Virus record (IMG/VR): IMGVR_UViG_3300046003_002888
Coordinates: 1 to 24,672 of that record
DNA length: 24,672 nucleotides
Direction: 5' to 3' (one strand)
Origin: a virus
Shown: positions 7,426-14,166 of the stretch, in pieces
How positions within the stretch are numbered: position 1 is the first letter of the stretch
Layout: each line of letters opens with the position of its first letter
Notes under the pieces: model-generated
Database searches by the model: none
What the model was told of the DNA's origin: nothing
The model's input: the letters and a program-made list of their open reading frames with translations, nothing else
Program-made: the position numbers and the translations under genes

Positions 7426-9048
7426 TTAGAATATATAAATTGGTAAAGGAATTTGTTGTAATGTATCTCTCATAAATCCAGCTTCAAGTTGTTTACGCTC
7501 TAATTGACCTTTACGTGATGTTTCATTTAACATTTCCTTTAATTCTGTTACTAATTGTTCTTTTTCTGTTCTAGCATCTGCTACTAATTCAGATCCTTGA
7601 AGTGAACCTACACCCTGTACATTAACGTTTGCAAATTGAATACGGATGTGTGCTTCAATTTCACGACATAATGCTAAAGTATATTTAAAAATCCAAGTTC
7701 TACCTACAGTATTAATTTTAGAATATATCGGATTTCTAAAAGGGGCATTCATTACATCAGTAACAAGATTTGTTCTAGTATCCTTTACAGGATTATATTT
7801 TTCGCTTATTTTAACGTATTCAAAAAATAATCTTTTATCCCTATCAGGAATAGGAAATATTTTTAGTTGATTATTTACTAGATTAAATGAAAAAGCTGCT
7901 TTTCTTATTTGATCATTAAATTCAATTGCTTGAATTTTTTGTACATCAAAGTTAATTGGCATTAATAAGAAGTTAATACCAGGGGAAAATTGACCAAATC
8001 CAAATGTTTCAAGTAATGATTGAATACCAGTACCTGTACCCGCATATGGATCAAAGTATCTTACAATTGCCGGTGGTTCTTCATAAAATACTCTTCTAAT
8101 TTCAATTCTATCTCCGAGAGATAATGATGCGGACGCAGCAGCCCAAGCATTTAAATCATAGTCCTGCACCCCCCTTTCCATATCTATAGAACCTGTTATA
8201 ATATTAAAGTTACCACCAATACCTGCTTCTGAAGCATAATCATCAGCTATAGTAGTGGTTAGATTAGCAAGATTATTAGTAATTAATTTATTATTTAATT
8301 CGGGTTCTAAACTATCTTGAATATAAACGGTTGGTATAGATCCACTTCCAAATATTGCTGATCCGCTTGCTATTTGAGGACTAGTAGTAAATAAATAAAC
8401 ATAACTTTCACCAGAAATAATAGCAGATCCAACTGTTGGACCTCCCATTCTATTTAATTGGTTATAAACATATGTACTTAAATCAACCGTTAAACCAGTA
8501 TTTACAGTTACAAATTCAGTTGCAAGCGTAATTGATTTTACATAATCTTTATTAGGTAAAACAAAATTATTTACAGACGCCGATATTACATATACACCTC
8601 CATTAACAATTGATTGAGAAAAATGTGTATCATAATTAATATCATCATATGTAGCTAATCTAGCAGCAGACCAAGTAACAGGTGAGTTTATATCAATACT
8701 ATTAACATACGTAACAGTATTATTATTAAAAGGAGCAGCATCTGATCCTTCAATATTAATAAATTGATCTCTAATTTTATATTGATAAACTAAGTTACCA
8801 TATGTAGTAACTGCTTCTTCAAAAGCAGCATATACAGTAAGATCACTAATGTTTAATTGAGTAAGACCCAAACCACTAGCGCCTAAACGTTGTGCTACAA
8901 AGCGTGTACTGCTTTTAGCATCACGAACGAATTCAGGATCGTTTGTGTAATATTCAAATGGTGTATTACATTTAACAGGATTTAAATACGATGTATCACC
9001 GTAATATTCATCCCACAGTTTTTTTAGATTTATTGCTTTTGCGCCCAT
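7426..9048 (-). CDS. gp13-like head completion / neck protein
   Basis: 540 residues, longer than T4 gp13 (309). Two regions fit the head-completion connector pattern. Near the N-terminus, residues ~52-95 read LGASGLGLTQLNISDLTVYA followed by AFEEAVTTYGNLVYQYKI, similar to the 'LG.P...I.V.D.....A...Y' helix of gp13-type connectors. Near the C-terminus, WIFKYTLALCREIEAHIRIQ followed by GSLQGSELVADARTEKEQ matches the 'W...Y..AL.K...G....F...LPGG..LNG..L..EA..E' end of that family. Between them is a ~250-residue Ser/Thr/Asn-rich insertion with beta character, which probably forms an extra surface domain. It heads the cassette continuing into the gp14- and gp15-like genes. A TATTTATA motif lies 22 bases upstream of the ATG. 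Confidence 0.6.
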   Translation of the reverse strand: MGAKAINLKKLWDEYYGDTSYLNPVKCNTPFEYYTNDPEFVRDAKSSTRFVAQRLGASGLGLTQLNISDLTVYAAFEEAVTTYGNLVYQYKIRDQFINIEGSDAAPFNNNTVTYVNSIDINSPVTWSAARLATYDDINYDTHFSQSIVNGGVYVISASVNNFVLPNKDYVKSITLATEFVTVNTGLTVDLSTYVYNQLNRMGGPTVGSAIISGESYVYLFTTSPQIASGSAIFGSGSIPTVYIQDSLEPELNNKLITNNLANLTTTIADDYASEAGIGGNFNIITGSIDMERGVQDYDLNAWAAASASLSLGDRIEIRRVFYEEPPAIVRYFDPYAGTGTGIQSLLETFGFGQFSPGINFLLMPINFDVQKIQAIEFNDQIRKAAFSFNLVNNQLKIFPIPDRDKRLFFEYVKISEKYNPVKDTRTNLVTDVMNAPFRNPIYSKINTVGRTWIFKYTLALCREIEAHIRIQFANVNVQGVGSLQGSELVADARTEKEQLVTELKEMLNETSRKGQLERKQLEAGFMRDTLQQIPLPIYIF

Positions 9049-9070
9049 TATTTAAGTAGTATTTAACACG

Positions 9071-9078
9071 TATAAATA
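9071..9078 (-). promoter_or_regulatory. TATTTATA motif before gp13-like gene
   Basis: Coding strand reads TTAATATTTATACG between the PhoH stop and the gp13-like ATG, 22 bases before that ATG. The whole gap is 41 bases and contains nothing else recognisable. It would mark the start of the neck cassette transcript if the motif is a promoter. Confidence 0.45.
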
Positions 9079-9089
9079 TTAAATAGCTA

Positions 9090-9758
9090 TTATTTTCCAT
9101 ATTCATATTCAAGTATCTTACCTACTAAATCAGAGCGGTGGTTCTCCTTCAGCTTAATCCACTTAATTTCATCTATTTTTTTGGATAATTCGATAGCGTA
9201 ACTTAAGCCGTTTATTTCACCCGTTGACGTCTTGATATCGGTCTGTTCGTTGTCGCCATTAATAATAATTTTACCTGTTTTTCCTAAACGTGTTATTATA
9301 GCTAACATTTCACCTTTAGTTAGGTTTTGTGCTTCTTCTACAATTAATATATCGTCAACAGTTTTACCTCTAATAAATTGAACCGGCATTGCTTTAATTT
9401 TTTCTGCAGCAATTAGGTCAGATACTTCTTTTGGATTAGCACAACATTTAGCTAAATTTTCAAGTAAAGCTTCCATATAAGGATCAAATTTATCACTTAG
9501 TGCTCCCGGGAGATATCCTAGTGATTTACCTACTTCGATTGCGGCTCTTGTATTGTAAATACAACCTATTTGTTTTTTCTTAAGAAAGTCTAATGCTGCT
9601 TGAGCACATACTAATGATTTTCCACTACCTGCTCTTCCCGTTACTATAACAATTTGATTTTCTACTATTAATCTTTTTGCTTCTTTTTGCTCATCATTTA
9701 ACTGTAAAACATTAATTGCCTTGATTTCATTTTTCCTAACACGATTAGGTTCCTTCAT
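9090..9758 (-). CDS. phoH: PhoH-like P-loop ATPase
   Basis: 222 residues. Walker A is GRAGSGKS at residues 41-48, and Walker B is ILIVEEAQN at 137-145 (with E141). The central signature YNTRAAIEVGKSLGYLPG corresponds to the TRPA.E.GE.LGFLPG motif of PhoH proteins, and INGDNEQTD at 166-174 is the usual downstream sensor motif. The length is that of the compact phage form, without the RNA-binding domains of longer bacterial relatives. PhoH-like genes are frequent in marine T4-type phages. Proposed roles in RNA or phosphate metabolism remain unproven, so I claim only the ATPase fold. It lies among virion genes, between a fibre-like protein and the neck cassette, with its own upstream TATTTATT motif. 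Confidence 0.9.
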   Translation of the reverse strand: MKEPNRVRKNEIKAINVLQLNDEQKEAKRLIVENQIVIVTGRAGSGKSLVCAQAALDFLKKKQIGCIYNTRAAIEVGKSLGYLPGALSDKFDPYMEALLENLAKCCANPKEVSDLIAAEKIKAMPVQFIRGKTVDDILIVEEAQNLTKGEMLAIITRLGKTGKIIINGDNEQTDIKTSTGEINGLSYAIELSKKIDEIKWIKLKENHRSDLVGKILEYEYGK

Positions 9759-9773
9759 AAACGGTATATTTTC

Positions 9774-9781
9774 AATAAATA
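9774..9781 (-). promoter_or_regulatory. TATTTATT motif before phoH
   Basis: Coding strand reads GATATATTTATTGA, 15 bases before the phoH ATG and just after the stop of the fibre-like gene. It shares its short spacing with the portal and 24594 genes. Confidence 0.45.
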
Positions 9782-9787
9782 TATCAA

Positions 9788-10414
9788 TTACCCAGCGTTA
9801 AATGTACGTTGTATAAAGTAAATAGCTCCAGCTATATCAACGTTTCCTCCACTAGCAAATATCTTCCATTGATTTCCATTAGTAACAAAGTCAGCGTCAG
9901 CATAAAAATTGAAAGTTTCAAAGAAGTTTTGCCACTGGTTATTTCCCTTAATGAATCCTAAACTTTTAGATACTCTATCATAAGGGGTCGCTCCTATAGA
10001 AGACAGCGATATATCGATGTGGGTTTGATTTGCGTTAGGCGCTTTGGCTTGAAAAGTAACTACCATAGTGTAAACGTCTCCTGAATTTTCTACTTGTACT
10101 TTTTTAGTCGTACCGTTATAGAAAGGTTTAACAGAATTCATGTAAGTTATTACTGAGCTTCCACCGTTATTAGGTAACGCTATAGCTGTAGCACCATCGA
10201 CTACGGTTAAAAAAGATGACGTAGTATATTGATTATCATCATATCTTGCCCATCCTAAGCCTGAGCCACCTATACCAGGAATAGATTCGGTTACAAAACC
10301 AGCTATATTATTTAATGTTGTGTATTTTGTAATACCTCCCTGAACATCAGCAAATAATTCGACTCCAGTTAAAGTATCAGATGGTGGTAATTGTGAAATT
10401 GGTAAATTTGGCAT
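9788..10414 (-). CDS. Short virion fibre-like protein, possible head fibre
   Basis: 208 residues. The N-terminus (MPNLPISQLPPSDTLTGVEL, then a TKYTTLNNI segment) is a pattern common at the start of small phage fibre or decoration proteins. Residues ~55-208 look all-beta: WARYDDNQYTTSS, GDVYTMVVTFQAKAPN, FETFNFYADADF and a terminal AIYFIQRTF strand, compatible with a jelly-roll/C1q-like knob. It has no signal peptide or membrane segment. Its position two genes after the major capsid protein suggests a head fibre or decoration protein rather than a tail protein, but this is inference. The ATG is three bases after the stop of the preceding small gene. Confidence 0.6.
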   Translation of the reverse strand: MPNLPISQLPPSDTLTGVELFADVQGGITKYTTLNNIAGFVTESIPGIGGSGLGWARYDDNQYTTSSFLTVVDGATAIALPNNGGSSVITYMNSVKPFYNGTTKKVQVENSGDVYTMVVTFQAKAPNANQTHIDISLSSIGATPYDRVSKSLGFIKGNNQWQNFFETFNFYADADFVTNGNQWKIFASGGNVDIAGAIYFIQRTFNAG

Positions 10415-10417
10415 ATA

Positions 10418-10681
10418 TTAAACTATTACTTCGCTTGTTATATAAATTTGAGATCCATTTTCTTGTAATAAATCAAATAAATCTTCTTGTAATAATACTC
10501 CTGTTATTTGTATTTCTTTTCTTGATCCCTTAGGTTGATGTGTATACCAATTATGGAATCGAGCATTGTTTAATTGTTCTAAATATATGTTATATTTTCT
10601 TATTTGGTCTTGTAAAGGTAAATTCCTTATCTCATTGAGAGTTTTAAATTTAGGCCATAATATTTCTTCAGACAAATGCAT
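10418..10681 (-). CDS. Hypothetical small protein (87 aa)
   Basis: Not recognised. From MHLSEEILWPKFKTLNEIRN onward it is a charged, mostly helical protein of 87 residues ending in a short beta-like tail (QIYITSEVIV). An earlier in-frame ATG at 10702 would add seven residues, but it lies inside the end of the HNH gene and the extension runs through the TATTTATT motif. I therefore prefer 10681, five bases after the motif. It sits between the HNH endonuclease and the fibre-like gene, so it may be the original neighbour of the capsid gene before the endonuclease arrived. Confidence 0.55.
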   Translation of the reverse strand: MHLSEEILWPKFKTLNEIRNLPLQDQIRKYNIYLEQLNNARFHNWYTHQPKGSRKEIQITGVLLQEDLFDLLQENGSQIYITSEVIV

Positions 10682-10686
10682 GTGAT

Positions 10687-10694
10687 AATAAATA
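10687..10694 (-). promoter_or_regulatory. TATTTATT motif before the 87-residue gene
   Basis: Coding strand reads TTTAATATTTATTATC. The HNH stop codon TAA forms the start of the motif context, and the preferred ATG at 10681 is only five bases downstream. Confidence 0.4.
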
Positions 10695-11243
10695 TTAAAC
10701 AAACTTATCAGATTTGGTTCTATTTTCAGTTATTGTGAGCGGCTGAGTATTAGTGTAATAGAATGACCCACCTTTAGCTAAAGGATGAATATGATCTATT
10801 TCCCAGTATGAGCCATAATTATCCCAGTTCATTTCTGGTGTAAACATTGGTTCAAGATATGCTTTATATTCTTGTATTGTACAGCCTAGATAGTCGATGC
10901 TGCTTTGTGATTTACCTTTTTTAAGATGATGATTTATTAAAGCGGAGATTGATTTTCTTAATCTAAATAATGGATCTGTTGCAGACTTATCTCTATTCCA
11001 TTGACGATAGTAGTCTTTATTGTTGTGGTAGTGGTCATTTACCATCTTAGAATGTTTTACTTTATTTTCAGCTATCCATTTAGAAGAACGAGTATTATGT
11101 TCCGGTTTTACTTTTTGATAATATCCTTTAAATTCTTTATTTAAACATTCTCTACAATAACGATGAAGACCATCTTTTTCTCCTTTTCGTTTACAAAAAT
11201 TATCTATTGGTTTCTCTATATTACAACGTTTACATGCTTTCAT
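10695..11243 (-). CDS. HNH homing endonuclease
   Basis: 182 residues from MKACKRCNIE. Two CxxC pairs (C4/C7 and C30/C33) form an N-terminal zinc finger. The nuclease core WEIDHIHPLAKGG (residues ~147-159) with N165 and N174 further on is the HNH motif (D-H...N...N/H) of phage homing endonucleases. I chose the ATG at 11243. An upstream ATG at 11291 is in frame, but the extension would run through the capsid-gene terminator, which rules it out. The gene is flanked by that terminator and a TATTTATA motif five bases from the ATG. It is a free-standing mobile gene next to the capsid gene, and its target may be a capsid allele lacking it. Confidence 0.85.
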   Translation of the reverse strand: MKACKRCNIEKPIDNFCKRKGEKDGLHRYCRECLNKEFKGYYQKVKPEHNTRSSKWIAENKVKHSKMVNDHYHNNKDYYRQWNRDKSATDPLFRLRKSISALINHHLKKGKSQSSIDYLGCTIQEYKAYLEPMFTPEMNWDNYGSYWEIDHIHPLAKGGSFYYTNTQPLTITENRTKSDKFV

Positions 11244-11248
11244 ACGTG

Positions 11249-11256
11249 TATAAATA
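11249..11256 (-). promoter_or_regulatory. TATTTATA motif before HNH gene
   Basis: Coding strand reads GTATATTTATACACGT then ATG, so only five bases separate motif and start. The motif falls between the capsid-gene terminator and the endonuclease, which is expected if it gives the mobile gene its own promoter. That spacing would leave almost no leader. Confidence 0.45.
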
Positions 11257-11259
11257 TAC

Positions 11260-11289
11260 GAAAGAAAGGCCGGACTACAAAGTCCGGCC
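11260..11289 (-). terminator. Strong intrinsic terminator after major capsid gene
   Basis: On the coding strand a perfect 9-bp GC-rich stem (GGCCGGACT / AGTCCGGCC) with a TTGT loop is followed by TTTCTTTC. On the plus strand the stem is followed by TTTTCTTTTT, so it could also stop antisense transcription. Confidence 0.85.
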
Positions 11290-11298
11290 ATTTTCTTT

Positions 11299-11316
11299 TT
11301 AGCCTTACGGGGCTAA
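11299..11316 (-). terminator. Upstream hairpin in tandem with the capsid terminator
   Basis: Coding strand TTAGCC / GGCTAA stem with loop CCGTAA, between the capsid stop codon and the strong terminator. It is followed by AAAG rather than T, so alone it is unlikely to terminate. It may protect the 3' end of the capsid mRNA. The same CCGTAA loop occurs in the terminator at 22879-22906. Confidence 0.5.
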
Positions 11317-11330
11317 GTTATATGTCTATA

Positions 11331-12959
11331 TTAGATGGTATTCAAACCAGCAACATAGATTTTTGCGTAGTAATCGGGACGAATCATCTTCTTCGCGTAC
11401 CTAGTCATCAATCCTTTTCTAGGAGTAAAGGTGTTAGGATCGTAAAGCAATGGAGTCATGATCAATGGAACATATGGAGCAAATACAGCACCACACTCAA
11501 GGAATTGAGCGCCTTTGTAACCCATCAAGATAATGTTCTCGGTCATGTAAGGGTTTTTGTAAACCTTGTAACGACTGTTAAGAGAACCGATCTTTTGGAT
11601 ACCAAAGTTGTATTCCATTTTATCACCATCACCATCAGCAGCAAATCCAGGAATTGATTCAAGGATTGTTGATACTGTTGGAGAAGTAACTAAGAAATTA
11701 GCACCACCACGAAGGGTTAACTGATGGATAATGTTAGAAACTTTCTGTAATTTAGTACCTAAAGTTTGGAACCAACCACCTTGTGTGTTGTAGAAACCAC
11801 CAGTTGTAGCAGAATCCTGAACAAAAGCACCAGTACCAGCATCAAATCTTTGGTTGTTAATTGCAGACCATCTTTCAGTTGTGTATGCGTTTTGGATCAA
11901 CATATCTAAAATCTCCAAATCAATCTCCATAGAGATGTATTGAGACAAGATACCAGTCAATTCAGCTTCAGCATCAACACTATGGTAAGCGTTAAGATCT
12001 TGAGCAAATTCCGGAGTCCATTGTGCTTTCAACTTACGAGTTTTAGCAACAATAGCTTCAGATTTCAACTGAACATTGATTTCTGGAATAGAGATTGTAG
12101 TTGGAGCGTTAGTAGGTCCTACTTTAGTTTGACCATCTTCAAAATCACCACGGCTAGTAGCATCTGGTTGTACATCATAGAACAATGTTACAGTTGCAGC
12201 AGTTGGAGACATAGTAGCAGCTACAGCAGAAGCAGTAACAAAGAATGAAGCTGTATTGTTAGATACACTAGTAAATGCTTGTAAGTTTTGAGCAACACCA
12301 ATAGTAGATCCAGAAGTGATAATAAAGGCACGAACACCGTTCAAATCAGAATTTGAAGGCAAAGGAACTAAGATTTTCTTATAACCTGAAGCAGCTGCAG
12401 AAGCTGAGAAGTCAGAATTAAAGTTAAAATCAGCCCAAGTTGCAGATCCAGTACCAGCATTGGGAATAGAAGCAGTGTATTGGTTGATAGAATAACCAAA
12501 CTTACCAGCACCATACAATGAAGCAGAGTTAGGATCCGTTACGTTGTTAGAAGCATTAGCACCATAAAGTGAACCACCACTAACAAATGGGTTAACATTA
12601 GTACCATATTTGAAATCAAGATAGAATACAAGACCAGAAGGTAAGTTCATTGGTTGTACACTAACGAATTCTTTAGCAGCGATTTCACCGAATACACGGC
12701 GAACCAATGGCAATGCAACACCAGACCAGCTTTCGCCGTTGTATGCACCTGCACCACCTGCTTGAGTACCTGTTTGAGAAGCTTCAGAGATCAATTGTTT
12801 AGCTTGATTCTCAAGCAACATTGACATTGTGTTTTTGTCGTTAGTGTTCTTGATACCTTCTAAAAGGCCAGATTTAGTCCACTTAGCCGACAATTTTTGA
12901 GCATCATCCATTACATTCTTGTATTGGTTTGATGATTCGAGTAATTGTTGTACGTTCAT
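11331..12959 (-). CDS. 23: gp23-like major capsid protein
   Basis: 542 residues (T4 gp23 is 521). Family hallmarks are an LLENQAKQLISEAS segment at 48-61, GESWSGVALPLVRRVFGEIA at 75-94, and SVQPMNLPSGLVFYLDFKYG near 100-118. It forms the hexamers of the head shell. T4 gp23 is matured by removal of its N-terminal 65 residues by gp21 at an (I/L)-x-E site. Here I57-S58-E59|A60 is the matching candidate, which would remove 59 residues. The gene follows the scaffold after a 29-base A/T-rich gap without Shine-Dalgarno sequence, and ends ahead of tandem hairpins. Codon use looks more GC-rich and selected than in its neighbours, as expected for a very highly expressed protein. Confidence 0.92.
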   Translation of the reverse strand: MNVQQLLESSNQYKNVMDDAQKLSAKWTKSGLLEGIKNTNDKNTMSMLLENQAKQLISEASQTGTQAGGAGAYNGESWSGVALPLVRRVFGEIAAKEFVSVQPMNLPSGLVFYLDFKYGTNVNPFVSGGSLYGANASNNVTDPNSASLYGAGKFGYSINQYTASIPNAGTGSATWADFNFNSDFSASAAASGYKKILVPLPSNSDLNGVRAFIITSGSTIGVAQNLQAFTSVSNNTASFFVTASAVAATMSPTAATVTLFYDVQPDATSRGDFEDGQTKVGPTNAPTTISIPEINVQLKSEAIVAKTRKLKAQWTPEFAQDLNAYHSVDAEAELTGILSQYISMEIDLEILDMLIQNAYTTERWSAINNQRFDAGTGAFVQDSATTGGFYNTQGGWFQTLGTKLQKVSNIIHQLTLRGGANFLVTSPTVSTILESIPGFAADGDGDKMEYNFGIQKIGSLNSRYKVYKNPYMTENIILMGYKGAQFLECGAVFAPYVPLIMTPLLYDPNTFTPRKGLMTRYAKKMIRPDYYAKIYVAGLNTI

Positions 12960-12988
12960 TTTAAATGAATTTTTGTTTTTTAAAAAAA

Positions 12989-14020
12989 TTAATATTTAGT
13001 AATACCTGCAAGCATTTGCCACCTAGACATTGTTTCGTCCACTTGAACGATTTGTTTTTTAGGTGCTACACCAGCAGCTTTAGAAGCAAATCCTAATGAT
13101 TCTTTGATAGTGCTTTTCTTTGATTTTACGATAGCATTATTCAATGATTCATAAACAGCTTTAGCTTCTTTCGCAGTATTTGCTTTGTCAAATTGAGCAA
13201 TTACTTTGAGTTTTTGTGATTCAGTTAAATTTCTAGCTTTGAATACTTTGTTTACATAAAGCAACTTAGCATTAAGAAGATTAACTTCGTTAAGTTCATT
13301 ACGGAGAGTTTCAATTGTATTGATAGCCTCTTTCATTTCATCTTTATCTTCTTTCTTTTTAGCTTTTTTAGCTTCATACATACCTTCATCTTCGCCTGGA
13401 TCGCCCATGGCATCAAGTTCAGCTAATAGTTCTTCTAAATCGATTTCGTCGATTTCTTCTTCATCGGAAATAGAAACTTCATCACCACCTTCTTCACCAC
13501 CGAGATCCATTGACATTTCTTCTTCACCACCCATATCTCCCATGTCAGCGCCCATTTCGTCGCCGCCCATTTCAGATGCAATGATGTCTTTAATCATGTC
13601 TTTAAGTTCATCCATAGTTAAGTCTGTGATATTTTCACCTTCCATTTCAGATTCGTCTTCTTCATCTTCCATTTCATCTTCTTCTTCCTCAGCTTCTACT
13701 TCTTCATCTTCATCTTCATCATCTTTAGCTTCATTCATTTTATCTTCATCCTTGCTTAATTCAGCTAAGATTTCAGATAAATCAAAATCTTCTTCAAGAT
13801 CTTCTTTTTCATAAAACATACCACCAGGTCTGTCTTCTTTAGGTGCAGATGGTAAATCAGCTTCATAATCCATATCCATTTCTTGTAACTTTGCAGATAA
13901 CATAGATTGGAGTTTTGGAGCAAGAGCTTCTTCAAGAGCAACTTTTGCGTTTGCTAACGCAGCTTCGCGGACAGCTTTAGCGTCGGCGATAGCCTCTTTA
14001 AATAGGTCTTTGTTTGACAT
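12989..14020 (-). CDS. 22: gp22-like prohead core scaffolding protein
   Basis: 343 residues, very acidic in the middle (residues ~75-210 are mostly Asp/Glu with Gly/Met). A helical coiled-coil core follows at ~228-300, containing LLNAKLLYVNKVFKARNLTE and SQKLKVIAQFDKA, the most conserved part of gp22-type scaffolds. It builds the internal core on which gp23 assembles and is degraded by the prohead protease. The C-terminus ends MSRWQMLAGITKY, a motif shared with two other proteins of this window. It is the only gene here with a clear Shine-Dalgarno sequence (AAGGAG, nine bases before the ATG) and a long structured leader, suggesting strong or controlled translation. It precedes the capsid gene as in T4. 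The low-complexity acidic region explains the Ser-rich shadow on the opposite strand. Confidence 0.85.
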   Translation of the reverse strand: MSNKDLFKEAIADAKAVREAALANAKVALEEALAPKLQSMLSAKLQEMDMDYEADLPSAPKEDRPGGMFYEKEDLEEDFDLSEILAELSKDEDKMNEAKDDEDEDEEVEAEEEEDEMEDEEDESEMEGENITDLTMDELKDMIKDIIASEMGGDEMGADMGDMGGEEEMSMDLGGEEGGDEVSISDEEEIDEIDLEELLAELDAMGDPGEDEGMYEAKKAKKKEDKDEMKEAINTIETLRNELNEVNLLNAKLLYVNKVFKARNLTESQKLKVIAQFDKANTAKEAKAVYESLNNAIVKSKKSTIKESLGFASKAAGVAPKKQIVQVDETMSRWQMLAGITKY

Positions 14021-14029
14021 AAATTGTTT

Positions 14030-14035
14030 CTCCTT
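14030..14035 (-). promoter_or_regulatory. Canonical Shine-Dalgarno AAGGAG of scaffold gene
   Basis: AAGGAG lies nine bases upstream of the scaffold ATG on the coding strand. It stands out because the other starts in the window have A/T-rich leaders without such a site. Confidence 0.8.
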
Positions 14036-14053
14036 AAATTTAATTATGGAAAT

Positions 14054-14135
14054 AAGATTATTAGGAATCTTAATAGTGGGGTTTGTAATATACCCGAGGT
14101 TGCATAAAGAATGGGCAACCTATTATAGGATGCCC
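14054..14135 (-). promoter_or_regulatory. Structured leader upstream of scaffold gene
   Basis: Three hairpins can be drawn on the coding strand: GGGCA/TGCCC with inner CCTA/TAGG (14113-14135); GGTTGC/GCAACC (14098-14120), which shares bases with the first so that the two are mutually exclusive; and AAGATT/AATCTT (14054-14071). No long T-run follows any of them. The arrangement could be an mRNA stabiliser, an attenuator or a protein-binding leader. No known riboswitch family is recognised. Confidence 0.5.
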
Positions 14136-14152
14136 ATAAATATATGTAAATA
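14135..14152 (-). promoter_or_regulatory. Two TATTTAT-like motifs at start of scaffold leader
   Basis: Coding strand reads AATATTTACATATATTTATG, containing TATTTACA and TATTTATG close together, right after the stop of the 355-residue gene and before the first leader hairpin. If promoter-like, they would start a leader of about 110 bases for scaffold and capsid mRNA. Confidence 0.4.
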
Positions 14153-14166
14153 TTAAAAACCGCTAA

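Noticed and set aside
11244-11291. N-terminal extension of the HNH gene to an ATG at 11291
   Set aside because: The extension passes through the perfect 9-bp capsid terminator stem and the TATTTATA motif. The zinc-finger start MKACKRC at 11243 is a natural beginning.
13320-13814. Plus-strand Ser-rich open frame
   Set aside because: It is the complement of the Asp/Glu codons in the acidic part of the scaffold gene and has no independent signals.
14113-14135. Hairpin after the 355-residue gene as an intrinsic terminator
   Set aside because: The stem is followed on the coding strand by CATTCTTTATG rather than a T-run, and it lies inside the probable scaffold leader, so I list it as leader structure.
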